A DNA stretch of 64,000 bases from Clostridium_B lapidicellarium (GCF_041224415.1 NZ_JBGFFE010000014.1:1-64000), one strand, 5' to 3'; shown: positions 43,654 to 52,778, counted from the stretch's first letter. The notes: generated by a model from the sequence alone, not told the origin. Translations and numbers: made by a program.

Positions 43654-44349
43654 ATGGAAACTATATTGAAGTGTACTGATTTAAAGAAGTCCTATTTTAG
43701 GAAAACCGCTTTAAATGGACTCAATTTGGAAATTAAAAAAGGGAGAATAACGGGGCTTTTGGGGCCGAATGGAAGTGGAAAAACCACTTTCCTAAAAATA
43801 ATAGCGGGAATATTAAGGCCAAGTTCCGGGGAAATACTTATAAATGGCAACAGGCCGGGAATAAAGACAAAAGCCCAGGTCTCCTATTTACCTGACAGGG
43901 ATTATCTTTACAAATGGATGAGAATAAGCGATGCTGTAAATTTTTTTGACGACATGTATGATGATTTTGACAAGGAAAAGGCAGGAGAAATGTTGAAATT
44001 TATGAATTTAAGTGAAGACAGCAAAGTTAGAGAATTATCCAAAGGGATGAGTGAAAAATTGTATCTTACATTAGTGCTGTCTAGAAAATCTCAACTTTAT
44101 GTGCTGGATGAGCCTTTAGGAGGAGTGGATCCTACTACCAGAGAAAAGATATTGGATGCGATACTTAAAAACTATACCGAGGAGAGTTCCATACTCATAA
44201 CTACTCATTTGGTAAGTGATATCGAAAGATTATTTGACGATGTTGCATTTATATCTGAAGGCAGGATAGTATTGTTTGGAAATGCAGAGGAATTGAGGTC
44301 CGAAAGAAAGATGTCCATAGATGAAATATACAGAGAGGTGTTCAGGTAA
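43654..44349 (+). CDS. ABC exporter ATPase
   Basis: 231 residues. Walker A GPNGSGKTT, signature ELSKGMSEKL (LSKGM in place of LSGGQ), Walker B LYVLDEPLGGVD and switch His TTHLVSD. The Q-loop position reads SYLPDRDYLY, without Gln, which is common in this antibiotic/bacitracin-export-like subgroup. Its stop overlaps the permease start (TAATG). Confidence 0.88.
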   Translation: METILKCTDLKKSYFRKTALNGLNLEIKKGRITGLLGPNGSGKTTFLKIIAGILRPSSGEILINGNRPGIKTKAQVSYLPDRDYLYKWMRISDAVNFFDDMYDDFDKEKAGEMLKFMNLSEDSKVRELSKGMSEKLYLTLVLSRKSQLYVLDEPLGGVDPTTREKILDAILKNYTEESSILITTHLVSDIERLFDDVAFISEGRIVLFGNAEELRSERKMSIDEIYREVFR

Positions 44350-45161
44350 TGTTTAAATTTGTAAAATATGATCTTGAGGGATGCTTTAAAGATTTTGTAA
44401 TAATGATATGTACAATAATAATTTTAAATTTACTGTTGCTCACAAGAATAAATCTATGGGATTCAAATATCATAATTTTTTTAAACCTTGTTATAAGCTT
44501 TGTAGCTGAGATAATTGTTATAGTATGGAATATAAAATTATTCAGCAGGGATATATATGAGGGCAGCGCTTATCTTGTTTTCACCACACCTAAAAGTGGA
44601 AAGAACATATTGATTAATAAAATAATAACGGCTATTTTACAATGCCTTATAGTATTATTTTTCCTGTTCCTGTTTACAGCTATACTGGTTGAAATGCTGA
44701 ATCTTACCCAGGGTTTCACATTTGGCTTGAAGATAACTTTTGGCCGGCTTTTAAGTGCTGTAACTCCACAATTTATAGCATATTCAATATTTGTGGTTCT
44801 AATTGTGTATATTTCATTTTTACTTACCGTGTATTTATCTCTTGCATTGGGGAGAGTTGCTATTAAAAACAGGAAATTGGGTAAACTGGGTACATTTATA
44901 ATATTTGTAGTACTTTGCATTATACAGGTTAAAGTAGAAAATGCTGTTTCCAACGTATTTCCCCAGGGTTTTATGTTGAAAATATTTAATAATGAAGGCG
45001 GACAATCCTGGACAAATTTTGGAAATGCCATTGTCAATACCAATAACCCTTTTATTTCGGGTGTTAGTTTAAATATAGCGGAAATTTCTGTATCTCTGAT
45101 TTTTATTATAGCAATGTTTTATGCTACGGCTTATATTATAGAGAACAAATTGGATTTGTAA
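44349..45161 (+). CDS. ABC exporter permease
   Basis: 270 residues with six hydrophobic spans (about 16-34, 40-62, 98-122, 145-170, 180-200, 235-262) and no recognisable catalytic motif. It forms the membrane half of the GntR-controlled transporter, translationally coupled to the ATPase. Substrate unknown; the operon type suggests response to envelope-active compounds. Confidence 0.82.
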   Translation: MFKFVKYDLEGCFKDFVIMICTIIILNLLLLTRINLWDSNIIIFLNLVISFVAEIIVIVWNIKLFSRDIYEGSAYLVFTTPKSGKNILINKIITAILQCLIVLFFLFLFTAILVEMLNLTQGFTFGLKITFGRLLSAVTPQFIAYSIFVVLIVYISFLLTVYLSLALGRVAIKNRKLGKLGTFIIFVVLCIIQVKVENAVSNVFPQGFMLKIFNNEGGQSWTNFGNAIVNTNNPFISGVSLNIAEISVSLIFIIAMFYATAYIIENKLDL

Positions 45162-45249
45162 TTTCAACATCTTTTTAAATTTTATGAATATTGGAGGATT
45201 TGCTTAAAGTTGGGGAGAATATAGAATGTAGGAAGGGGTTGATTATATT

Positions 45250-45516
45250 ATGGGAAAAATACATGTTTCAAAGTCACAGTTAATAAAGGATAAGTCTGAT
45301 AAAGTTGATAAGATATTTGCTGGCTTGAAAGAAGATTCCAGTCTGGAAAATTTTGCAGAAGCATTTAGGCAAAATTATCCGGAGGATTGGGACAGGATAG
45401 TCAAACGCTATAATGAGCATAAGAAATTGAGGAAAAAAGGCAAGAATTATCCCATGCCTGAACCTGAAAAATATCTTGAGCAGATTTATAATAATTACCT
45501 TGATAAGAAAAATTGA
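45250..45516 (+). CDS. Small conserved hypothetical protein
   Basis: 88 residues, soluble, highly charged, with tryptophan in NYPEDWDRIVKRYNEH and a Pro-rich NYPMPEPEKYLEQ. No known domain is recognised. A GGAAGGGG site precedes ATG 45250 and an intrinsic terminator follows, so it is a real single gene. A nucleic-acid-binding or adaptor role would fit the charge but is not shown. Confidence 0.7.
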   Translation: MGKIHVSKSQLIKDKSDKVDKIFAGLKEDSSLENFAEAFRQNYPEDWDRIVKRYNEHKKLRKKGKNYPMPEPEKYLEQIYNNYLDKKN

Positions 45517-45533
45517 TAAGTTTTATATTTAAG

Positions 45534-45572
45534 AAGATTGCCTCAAAATTAAATTTCGGGGCAATCTTTTCA
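45534..45572 (+). terminator. Intrinsic terminator after the 88-residue protein
   Basis: AAGATTGCCTC and GGGGCAATCTT pair over an AT loop, followed by TTTTC. Confidence 0.82.
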
Positions 45573-45706
45573 CAATATTGTTATAATTTTATTTTAAATT
45601 TGGTGTGCTTGATTAATCTGTACAAATCACCGCATTTCATATATTATGTTAATGTGAATAAATAAATTTCTAAAGTGGAAAAAACTTTACAATAGGAGAT
45701 ATGTAG

Positions 45707-46414
45707 ATGAGTAGAACTATTTTAATGGTAGACGATGAAGAGAGAATGAGGGTTCTCATAGAGGCATATTTAAAGCATGAAGGGCTAAATGTTATTTTAG
45801 CTGAAAATGGGCGGGATGCTCTTGAGAAATTTAAAAATAACCATGTGGATTTAGTGGTACTTGATATAATGATGCCTATAATGGATGGCTGGGCAACTTG
45901 CAGGGAACTTAGAAAAATTTCAAATATTCCAATAATTATGCTTACCGCACGAGCTGAAGATGAAGATCAACTTCTGGGATTTCAACTTGGTACGGACAGC
46001 TATGTGACTAAACCCATAAGCCCTAAGATTTTGGTGGCCAAGATAAAGGCACTTCTGAAAAGAGTTTATGATGAAGACAGCACTGTAAAAAAGAATATTT
46101 ATGGAGGCATTTTTATTGACAAAGAGGGACATGAGGTGAAGGTAGATGGAAAAAGTGTATATCTTTCACCAAAAGAATTTGAATTGCTATACTATTTAAT
46201 AAAAAATAAAGACATAGTTTTGAGCAGAGAAAAAATTTTGGATTCTGTATGGGGACTGGATTATTGTGGGGATCTCAGAACAGTTGATACCCATGTTAAA
46301 AGATTGAGGGAAAAATTGGGAGCCAAAGCTTATTTAATAACTACAGTTAGAGGGATTGGATATAAATTTGAGGTAAAAAATGATGAAAAAGGGAAACATT
46401 TTATGGGAAAATAA
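45707..46414 (+). CDS. OmpR/PhoB-family response regulator
   Basis: 235 residues. The receiver domain has DDEERMR, the phosphorylated Asp in VVLDIMMP, MLTARAED and the Lys in VTKPIS. The winged-helix output domain (about 130-230) has LSPKEFELLYYLIKN, VWGLDYCGDLRTVDTHVKRLREKLG and TVRGIGYKF. It pairs with the histidine kinase whose start overlaps its end by 35 bases. The 11-base-spaced repeats upstream of the following LtaS gene make that gene a candidate target. Confidence 0.93.
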   Translation: MSRTILMVDDEERMRVLIEAYLKHEGLNVILAENGRDALEKFKNNHVDLVVLDIMMPIMDGWATCRELRKISNIPIIMLTARAEDEDQLLGFQLGTDSYVTKPISPKILVAKIKALLKRVYDEDSTVKKNIYGGIFIDKEGHEVKVDGKSVYLSPKEFELLYYLIKNKDIVLSREKILDSVWGLDYCGDLRTVDTHVKRLREKLGAKAYLITTVRGIGYKFEVKNDEKGKHFMGK

Positions 46415-47909
46415 GTTTTTATTAAAAATAAGGAAAAATATAACCTGGAAGTTATTTATAATAACTGCATTGGTTTTTATAATTTTTATAAGCGGCACTT
46501 TGGTTTTCCAATCGCTTTTTTTTGGTAAGTTCTACATAAATAAAAAGGAAAAAAATATTCAAAGTGAAACACAGAAGTTTAAAACAATGTACAATAAGAC
46601 AAAAGATGAAAATGAAGTAGTAGAAATTATAAGGAATTTTGAAGAAAATAATAATGCTAAATTGGTTATAATGAATAGAGAGGGGAAAATAAAATTTATC
46701 ACGAAATTAGACAATGAAAGTTATGATGCGGCAAGAATAAAAATAATAAATGATATTATAGTGGAATGGGTAAGAAATTTTAACTCGTTAGATGATATGA
46801 TAAAATATAACAAATCCGTAACTGTAATTACCGATAGGGAAATTCATGGTAGAAAAAATATTCTCACTGCTGTCCCGGATAATAAACGGGAAGAGATAAT
46901 ATTTGCAGTCACTTCTCTTCAGCCGGTAGATGAGGCATCTTCTGTAATAAGGGAATTTTATATTTATTTTTACATAGGGGCTGTCATATTGATACTGTTA
47001 CTTTCCCTCATATATACCAATATGGTTTCAAAGCCTTTGGTCAAATTGAATAACACTGCAAAGAAAATGGCTTCTCTTGATTTTTCGGAAAAATGTGATG
47101 TAAAAAATGAAGATGAGATAGGAAATTTGGCTGACACGTTGAATTTTCTGTCTTATAATCTGGATAAAGCATTGACTTCACTTAAAAAGGCGAATTTGAA
47201 ACTGGAAAAGGACATAGAAAGGGAAAGAAAAATAGAAAAGGTCAGGAAAGAATTTGTAGCTTCTATTTCCCACGAGCTTAAAACCCCCATAAATTTAATA
47301 GAAGGGTATGCAGAAGGATTAAAAGATAATATTTTTGAAGGTGATGAAAAGGACAGTTATATTGATGTCATAATAGATGAAAGCAATAAAATGGCAAATT
47401 TAGTATCGGATATGCTGAAATTGTCCCACCTTGAGTCCGGTATAATTAAACTGGATAGAGAAATATTTTTTATGGATGAACTTATAACCTATGTATTCAA
47501 AAAATTTTCAAAGGTGATAAAGGATAAAAATATAAAAGTCGATTTTAAAATGATAAAACGGGTCAAGGTATATGCCGACTGGGACAAAATGGAGCAGGTT
47601 ATGGATAATTTCATCACCAATGCCATAAAAAATACAGAGAAAGGTGGGAATATAATTTTTGCCATAGCGGACAGAAAGGACAAAATTATTGTATCCGTAG
47701 AGAATACGGGGAAAAATATACCGGTGGAGGATATAACTAAAATATGGAACAATTTTTATAAGATAGATAAATCTCGGAACAGAAAACTGGGCGGTACTGG
47801 TATTGGCCTTGCCATAGTTAAAAATATACTGGAGCTACATGGATTTGAATATGGAGTAAAAAATACGGAAAGAGGAGTTATATTTTATTTTATTATGGAT
47901 AAAGTATGA
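46380..47909 (+). CDS. Sensor histidine kinase
   Basis: 509 residues. First membrane helix about 24-48, an extracellular sensor domain (50-193), second helix about 194-213, HAMP (213-265), HisKA with His298 in SISHELKTP, and an HATPase domain with NFITNAIKNTEKGG, the G1 VENTGKNIP and GGTGIGLAIVKN. Start ATG 46380 lies inside the regulator gene after GAGGT. The sensed signal is unknown. Confidence 0.93.
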   Translation: MMKKGNILWENKFLLKIRKNITWKLFIITALVFIIFISGTLVFQSLFFGKFYINKKEKNIQSETQKFKTMYNKTKDENEVVEIIRNFEENNNAKLVIMNREGKIKFITKLDNESYDAARIKIINDIIVEWVRNFNSLDDMIKYNKSVTVITDREIHGRKNILTAVPDNKREEIIFAVTSLQPVDEASSVIREFYIYFYIGAVILILLLSLIYTNMVSKPLVKLNNTAKKMASLDFSEKCDVKNEDEIGNLADTLNFLSYNLDKALTSLKKANLKLEKDIERERKIEKVRKEFVASISHELKTPINLIEGYAEGLKDNIFEGDEKDSYIDVIIDESNKMANLVSDMLKLSHLESGIIKLDREIFFMDELITYVFKKFSKVIKDKNIKVDFKMIKRVKVYADWDKMEQVMDNFITNAIKNTEKGGNIIFAIADRKDKIIVSVENTGKNIPVEDITKIWNNFYKIDKSRNRKLGGTGIGLAIVKNILELHGFEYGVKNTERGVIFYFIMDKV

Positions 47910-47981
47910 AGGCATGGTGAATAAATTTCGTTTAAATCCAACGGATCTAAAAATCACTTTATTAATATTAGATTATGGGTT

Positions 47982-48020
47982 TGTTAACAGAATGTTAAAA
48001 AACCTGTCATTTAAGTGTCA
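47982..48020 (+). promoter_or_regulatory. 11-base-periodic repeats upstream of the LtaS-like gene
   Basis: TGTTAACA (47982) and TGTTAAAA (47993) are 11 bases apart, then TGTCAT (48005) and TGTCAC (48016) are again 11 apart. The spacing is that of tandem PhoB/PhoP-type binding half-sites. Confidence 0.5.
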
Positions 48021-48101
48021 CGTAAATGATGTAAAATTAAAATTAAAGTTTTATATTTAAAGTTTTGAGATAAAGTGATTGTTTAGAAGAGAGGAAAAGA
48101 A

Positions 48102-49994
48102 ATGAGGTTTATAAATGCTAAGAAGGGTAAGGTATTCGATGGGATATTTCACTTATTATTCAATAATATAGATATTATCCTATTTTGCTGTATAATTTAT
48201 GTAAAACTTATGTCTTATGAAAAGGACATATCTTCAGGTTACCTGAACAAAGCTGTGGTTTTTCCGATAGCTGCATCAATATTGATATTGCTCAGCTTTT
48301 CATTACTTTTTAAAGAAAAAAACAGAATAAGTTTTTTGTATATAGTTGATATTGTAATAAGTGCGATACTTGTGACGGATTTGATGTATTATAGGTATTT
48401 TAAAGATATAACTACTGTAGCTGCTATAAGAAATGCCAAGCTATTGCAGGGAGTGTCTTCCAGTGTGGGTAGTGTCGCCAATGCAAAGGATCTTTATTAT
48501 TTTTTGGACTTATTTATACTGCTTCCATTGGAGAAAATTTATAAGAGGAAGAAAAAGAGTGCAAGGCCTTTAATCAGGAGGCTAGTGAGTTTTCTGGTAA
48601 TATTTGTGGTTGGAATTGGAATGAATGCTGTCGTTTTTTACAGGGTTTCCAAAGAACAGCCTACTTTGCTTACAGCTATGAGCAATAGAATATATTTAAC
48701 CAACATAATAGGAAATGTAAATTTCCACTTAGTTGACTCCTATAATTATATAAATACTGCTATAAAAAACTCAAAATCCTTGCCAGAACAGAGAATAAAG
48801 GATATCAAGGCATTTTTAAAGGAAAATAATAATTCTACGGATGAGACCAATTTTAAGGGTATAGGAGAGGGCAAAAATTTGATAGTGATTCAAGTTGAGG
48901 CACTTCAGGGCTTTGTAATAAATCAAAAGGTGAATGGACAGGAGATAACGCCCAATTTGAATAGGTGGGTGAACAAATGCCTGTATTTTGACAATTACTT
49001 TTATCAGGTTGCAGGGGGAAACACTTCAGATGCGGAACTGATGTCTAACAATTCTGTTTACCCTGCGCAATCGGGAGCTGCCTACTATACATACAGCGGC
49101 AATAAATATGATTCTCTGGCAAGTGCCCTGAAAGATAAGAATTATTATACTGCGGCTTTGCACGGAAACAGTGAGGGATTCTGGAACAGGAATGTCATGT
49201 ATAAAGCTCAGAGTTTTGATGATTTCTTTGGAGAACACAGTTTTAACATAGATGAAAAAATAGGTCTGGGGTTAAGTGACAGATCATTTCTAAATCAATC
49301 TCTGGAAAAAATGAAGAAATTCAAGCAGCCTTATTATTCTTTCATAGTTACACTTACAAGTCATTTCCCATTTGAAGCAGTAGATAAGTATGGAAGTTTC
49401 AATGTGGGAGAATATGAAGGAACATTTATTGGGAATTATTTAAAAGCCATTCATTATACGGATGCGCAGTTGGGAGAATTTTTGGATAACCTTGAAAAAG
49501 ACGGTATAATGCAAAATTCTATCATAGCTTTGTATGGGGATCATTTTGCTATTCCTAAGGACAATGCCCAGCAGCTCTTCAAATTTGAAAATGAAAGCAA
49601 TAATGACTATACGTGGTTTAAGTATCAAAAAGTGCCTCTGCTGCTTCATTTTCCGAATGACCAATATGCAGGGGTAAATCACAAATATACTTGTCAGATG
49701 GATTTATATCCTACACTGGCAAATATGTATAATTTACCTCGAAAATATATGTTCGGTAAGGACATGCTAAATGGAGATAGTCAGAAAGTCATTTTCAGAA
49801 ATGGTTCCTTTATAGATGGTGAAAATTTATATGTATCATGGTCCGATACTTATTATAATATGCAAACTGGTGCTAAAGTAAATGAAACACCAAAACTTAA
49901 AAAAGAGAAGGATGAGTATACAAAAGAATTGCAGTATTCCGATGATCTGCTGAATCATAATCTGATAGAGGAATTTGATAACGGAGGAGCTTGA
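48102..49994 (+). CDS. ltaS: Lipoteichoic acid synthase-like phosphoglycerol transferase
   Basis: 630 residues. Five N-terminal membrane spans (about 20-38, 50-70, 78-97, 130-145, 160-180) and an extracellular sulfatase-fold domain. Catalytic features match LtaS: metal Glu266 in VIQVEALQG, nucleophile Thr308 in GGNTSDAE, and the Asp-His pair in LYGDHFAIPK. It transfers glycerol phosphate from phosphatidylglycerol to growing lipoteichoic acid outside the cell. It follows the two-component system. GAGAGGAAA precedes ATG 48102. Confidence 0.9.
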   Translation: MRFINAKKGKVFDGIFHLLFNNIDIILFCCIIYVKLMSYEKDISSGYLNKAVVFPIAASILILLSFSLLFKEKNRISFLYIVDIVISAILVTDLMYYRYFKDITTVAAIRNAKLLQGVSSSVGSVANAKDLYYFLDLFILLPLEKIYKRKKKSARPLIRRLVSFLVIFVVGIGMNAVVFYRVSKEQPTLLTAMSNRIYLTNIIGNVNFHLVDSYNYINTAIKNSKSLPEQRIKDIKAFLKENNNSTDETNFKGIGEGKNLIVIQVEALQGFVINQKVNGQEITPNLNRWVNKCLYFDNYFYQVAGGNTSDAELMSNNSVYPAQSGAAYYTYSGNKYDSLASALKDKNYYTAALHGNSEGFWNRNVMYKAQSFDDFFGEHSFNIDEKIGLGLSDRSFLNQSLEKMKKFKQPYYSFIVTLTSHFPFEAVDKYGSFNVGEYEGTFIGNYLKAIHYTDAQLGEFLDNLEKDGIMQNSIIALYGDHFAIPKDNAQQLFKFENESNNDYTWFKYQKVPLLLHFPNDQYAGVNHKYTCQMDLYPTLANMYNLPRKYMFGKDMLNGDSQKVIFRNGSFIDGENLYVSWSDTYYNMQTGAKVNETPKLKKEKDEYTKELQYSDDLLNHNLIEEFDNGGA

Positions 49995-50005
49995 TCAAAA
50001 GTAAT

Positions 50006-50046
50006 GGGGGTTTTCGACAGTTACAGTGCCGAAAGCCCCTTTATCA
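50006..50046 (+). terminator. Intrinsic terminator after ltaS
   Basis: GGGGTTTTCG and CGAAAGCCCC form the stem, with TTTATC after it. Confidence 0.78.
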
Positions 50047-50180
50047 TTATTCAAAAGTATTATTGGAATTTAGTATATGTGAAAATTTTAAAGCATATTA
50101 TTTATATATAGTACATATAATCTTTTATTTAGCCAGCTGTAATGGGGAGGAGTTTCATTTTTGAAACTGGGAAATCGAAA

Positions 50181-50312
50181 ATGTTAATTAAGAATGTATT
50201 ACAGATAATCTTTATTGTGTTTATATGTGTTATACCTTTCAGCTTAGTGATTTTGATACGGTGCGATATAAAAGAGTTTATCAAGGAAATACAAAATATA
50301 CGTAAAAAATAG
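50181..50312 (+). CDS. Possible 43-residue membrane peptide
   Basis: ATG 50181 opens a frame encoding MLIKNVLQIIFIVFICVIP then a charged tail ending IRKK. One membrane helix (about 5-27) with a basic, cytoplasm-type tail. The ribosome binding site is weak (CTGGGA) and a small hairpin AGTTTCA/TGAAACT lies just upstream. No homolog is recognised; translation is uncertain. It is the only candidate gene in the 337-base gap before 50332. Confidence 0.4.
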   Translation: MLIKNVLQIIFIVFICVIPFSLVILIRCDIKEFIKEIQNIRKK

Positions 50313-50331
50313 CAATTTATAGGAGAATAAT

Positions 50332-50820
50332 ATGACAGACGGAGATTTCTTTACTTTCAGTGAGTATATGAAAAGGGAATGTGATGTTTTAACAGCATCT
50401 ATGGAGGATTATTTGGAAATGGTTTATAGATTGGCACATAAAGAGGGCTTTACAAGAATTCATGAATTGGCAAAATCTCTAAATGTGCAACCTCCTTCGG
50501 CTACAAAGATGATTCAGAAACTTGCCGAATTAAAATTTATACAGTATGAGAAATATGGTATAATAATACTTACAGAGGAAGGCAAAAATATGGGGCAATA
50601 TTTGTTGAAGAGGCATAATATTGTGGAGAGTTTTCTAAAAGTTATCGGCATATCAGAAGATGTACTGGAGCAGACGGAAAAAGTGGAACATACAATTAAT
50701 AATCAGACCATAATGTATTTGAAGGATTTTATAGATTTTGTGCATGTGAGACCTGATGTGATTGAAGATTTTGCAGCTTTTAGAAATGCAAGGACAGTGT
50801 TAAATAAAGGTTCTAAATAG
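50332..50820 (+). CDS. MntR/DtxR-family metal-dependent regulator
   Basis: 162 residues. The N-terminal helix-turn-helix is characteristic: ASMEDYLEMVYRLAHKEGFTRIHELAKSLNVQPPSATKMIQKLAELKFIQYEKYGIIILTEEG. The metal and dimer region follows with LLKRHNIVESFLKVIG and VEHTI in place of the usual EAHxxEH. MntR-type proteins repress manganese or iron uptake. No transporter adjoins it. A start at an internal ATG (50401 region) would give the commoner family length, so the first 23 residues may be an extension. Confidence 0.85.
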   Translation: MTDGDFFTFSEYMKRECDVLTASMEDYLEMVYRLAHKEGFTRIHELAKSLNVQPPSATKMIQKLAELKFIQYEKYGIIILTEEGKNMGQYLLKRHNIVESFLKVIGISEDVLEQTEKVEHTINNQTIMYLKDFIDFVHVRPDVIEDFAAFRNARTVLNKGSK

Positions 50821-50897
50821 AAAAGAAAATAATACTTTATTAAAAATTATTTTATGTTATAATCAATTTATAGAAGTAAATACAAAGGTATAAAGGG

Positions 50898-51176
50898 ATG
50901 AATAAGATGGATTTTATATTTAAAAAATTTTCTACGGTTTGTAAAATTCTACTGGCGCTAATTGCTGTGGTTATATTCATAAGGATAATACCGTGGATTG
51001 TAGTGGCTGGAGTTGCCTTATTTACTTTCGTTAAATTAAGAAAATATCTTAAAAATAGAAAAATAAATAAACCTAAAAATAAAAGAATGAATGGTTTTAC
51101 CAGAAGGAAGAAACATCCTTTTGGCATTTCACAGGAAAAAATTGTAGATGTTGATTATGATGAGGTAAAAAAATAA
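50898..51176 (+). CDS. Small membrane protein of unknown function
   Basis: 92 residues: one long hydrophobic stretch (about 15-47, possibly a hairpin of two helices), then a very basic segment KLRKYLKNRKINKPKNKR and a C-terminal acidic VDVDYDEVKK. No known domain. AAAGGG precedes ATG 50898. It has its own promoter-like upstream (TTATAAT near 50856-50862). Confidence 0.65.
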   Translation: MNKMDFIFKKFSTVCKILLALIAVVIFIRIIPWIVVAGVALFTFVKLRKYLKNRKINKPKNKRMNGFTRRKKHPFGISQEKIVDVDYDEVKK

Positions 51177-51230
51177 TTTGATTTTAAAAATTTTGTTGAA
51201 AGGAGAATTGAAAACCTTTTAGGTTGTATT

Positions 51231-51719
51231 ATGATAAAAACTGCTGTAATTACAATAAGTGACAGGGGTTCCCAGGGAAAAAGGATAGATAAGACCGGAC
51301 CTGAAATAGAAAATATATTGAATAAATCTAAATATGAAGTCGTGTATTATAGGATAATACCCGATGAAATTGAAGATATAAAAAGGGAATTGTGCTATGT
51401 TTGTGATAAATTAAAGGTGAATTTAGCACTGACAAACGGTGGTACCGGATTTTCAAATAGAGATGTCACTCCTGAAGCCACCTTGAAAGTTATAGAAAAA
51501 AATGTCCCTGGAATAGCAGAGGCAATGAGGATGCGATCTATGGAGATAACTCCAAGGGCAATGCTTTCCAGGGCAGTGTGCGGCATAAGGAGGAATACCC
51601 TTATTGTAAATCTTCCGGGAAGTCCTAAGGGAGCAGTGGAGAATCTTCAATTCATACTGCCTGCACTTCCCCATGGCATTGACATATTGATGGGATGGGA
51701 TTCTGAATGCGCAAAATAG
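51231..51719 (+). CDS. moaB: Molybdenum cofactor biosynthesis protein MoaB/MogA
   Basis: 162 residues. The molybdopterin-binding fold shows ITISDRGSQGKRIDKTGP at the start, TNGGTGFSNRDVTPEAT near 68 and LPGSPKGAVENL near 126. It adenylylates molybdopterin before metal insertion. It heads a three-gene cluster with moaC and a MOSC protein; moaA, moaD/E and moeA are not in the window. It starts at ATG 51231 after GAAAGGAG, with a long gap to ATG. Confidence 0.9.
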   Translation: MIKTAVITISDRGSQGKRIDKTGPEIENILNKSKYEVVYYRIIPDEIEDIKRELCYVCDKLKVNLALTNGGTGFSNRDVTPEATLKVIEKNVPGIAEAMRMRSMEITPRAMLSRAVCGIRRNTLIVNLPGSPKGAVENLQFILPALPHGIDILMGWDSECAK

Positions 51720-51762
51720 GTGTACAAGTTAGCTATTGTGATAGAAAGGAAGAAAGTATTTT

Positions 51763-52239
51763 ATGGAATTAACTCATATAAATAAACAGGGCAGAGCGAA
51801 AATGGTAGATGTAAGTGAAAAGGAAGATACCAATAGACATGCTGCAGCTGCAGCCTCCATATATATGAAGAGGGAGACTCTTTCCATTGTAGCGGAAGGG
51901 AAGGCAAAAAAAGGGGATGTTCTTTCTGTAGCCCAGGTGGCGGGAATAATGGCTGCAAAAAATACCGCAAATATAATCCCCATGTGTCATTCCATCAACA
52001 TAACCGGATGTGATATAGAATTTACGCTGGATTTTGAAAAATCTAAAATTGACATAGAAGCTTCTGCAAGAATTTCCGGAAAAACGGGAGTTGAGATGGA
52101 AGCACTTGTGGCGGCCAGCACGGCAGCCCTAACCATATACGACATGTGCAAAGCCGTAGATAGGGGAATGGTGATATCAGATGTGATGCTTGTTGAAAAA
52201 AGCGGGGGTAAGTCTGGTTTATTTAAGAGAAAACTTTAG
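51763..52239 (+). CDS. moaC: Cyclic pyranopterin monophosphate synthase
   Basis: 158 residues. MoaC landmarks: MVDVSEKEDTNRHAAA, the KKGDVLSVAQVAGIMAAKNT helix, MCHSINITG, GKTGVEMEALVAAS, and the C-terminal YDMCKAVDRGM with KSGGKSG. It converts the MoaA product to cyclic pyranopterin, the second step of Mo-cofactor synthesis. It lies 43 bases after moaB and 28 before the MOSC gene. Confidence 0.95.
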   Translation: MELTHINKQGRAKMVDVSEKEDTNRHAAAAASIYMKRETLSIVAEGKAKKGDVLSVAQVAGIMAAKNTANIIPMCHSINITGCDIEFTLDFEKSKIDIEASARISGKTGVEMEALVAASTAALTIYDMCKAVDRGMVISDVMLVEKSGGKSGLFKRKL

Positions 52240-52267
52240 AAATATTCTGGGTAATGGGGGTAGTACT

Positions 52268-52702
52268 ATGGCTAAAGTTGTTTCAGTAAATATTAGTGAA
52301 AAAAAGGGTGAGATAAAAAAGCCCATAGGCAGGGGATTGTTTAGAAAAAACAACGGACTGGAAAATGATGCCCATGCTGGGAATTGGCACAGACAGGTAA
52401 GCTTGCTCGGAAAGGAAAGCATTGATAAGATGAAAAACCTCGGAGTAAAGAATCTATCCAGCGGAAAATTTGCGGAAAATATTACAACAGAGGGGATTAT
52501 CTTATATAAACTTCCAGTAGGAACTGTGCTTAGAGTGGGAGATGTATCTTTAGAGATTACACAGATTGGGAAGGAATGTCACAGAGGATGTGCTATACGC
52601 AGGCAGGTTGGGGATTGTATCATGCCAAGGGAAGGTGTATTTGCAAAAGTAATTAAGGAAGGCTGGATACAAGAGGGAGATCCCATAGCTTTGTCCAGAT
52701 AA
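52268..52702 (+). CDS. MOSC-domain protein
   Basis: 144 residues, a stand-alone MOSC domain: GLENDAHAGNWHRQVSLL near 31, and the conserved Cys in IGKECHRGCAIRRQVGDC with the following MPREGVFAKV. MOSC domains bind molybdenum or tungsten cofactor and can carry sulfur on the Cys. It probably acts in cofactor maturation or storage. Start ATG 52268 follows GGGGG at about 52255; the open frame begins at 52190 within moaC but without a site. Confidence 0.88.
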   Translation: MAKVVSVNISEKKGEIKKPIGRGLFRKNNGLENDAHAGNWHRQVSLLGKESIDKMKNLGVKNLSSGKFAENITTEGIILYKLPVGTVLRVGDVSLEITQIGKECHRGCAIRRQVGDCIMPREGVFAKVIKEGWIQEGDPIALSR

Positions 52703-52730
52703 TATGTTTGATTAGAAAGTTAAGAAATAA

Positions 52731-52778
52731 GGGCACGAATTTTTCAAGAATTATTTCCTGAAAAATTCGTGTCCTTTT
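52731..52778. terminator. Strong terminator between the MOSC gene and the AI-2E gene
   Basis: GGGCACGAATTTTTCA and TGAAAAATTCGTGTCC pair over a 12-base loop, then TTTTAT. Convergent genes; on minus the preceding As also give a T-run. Confidence 0.88.
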
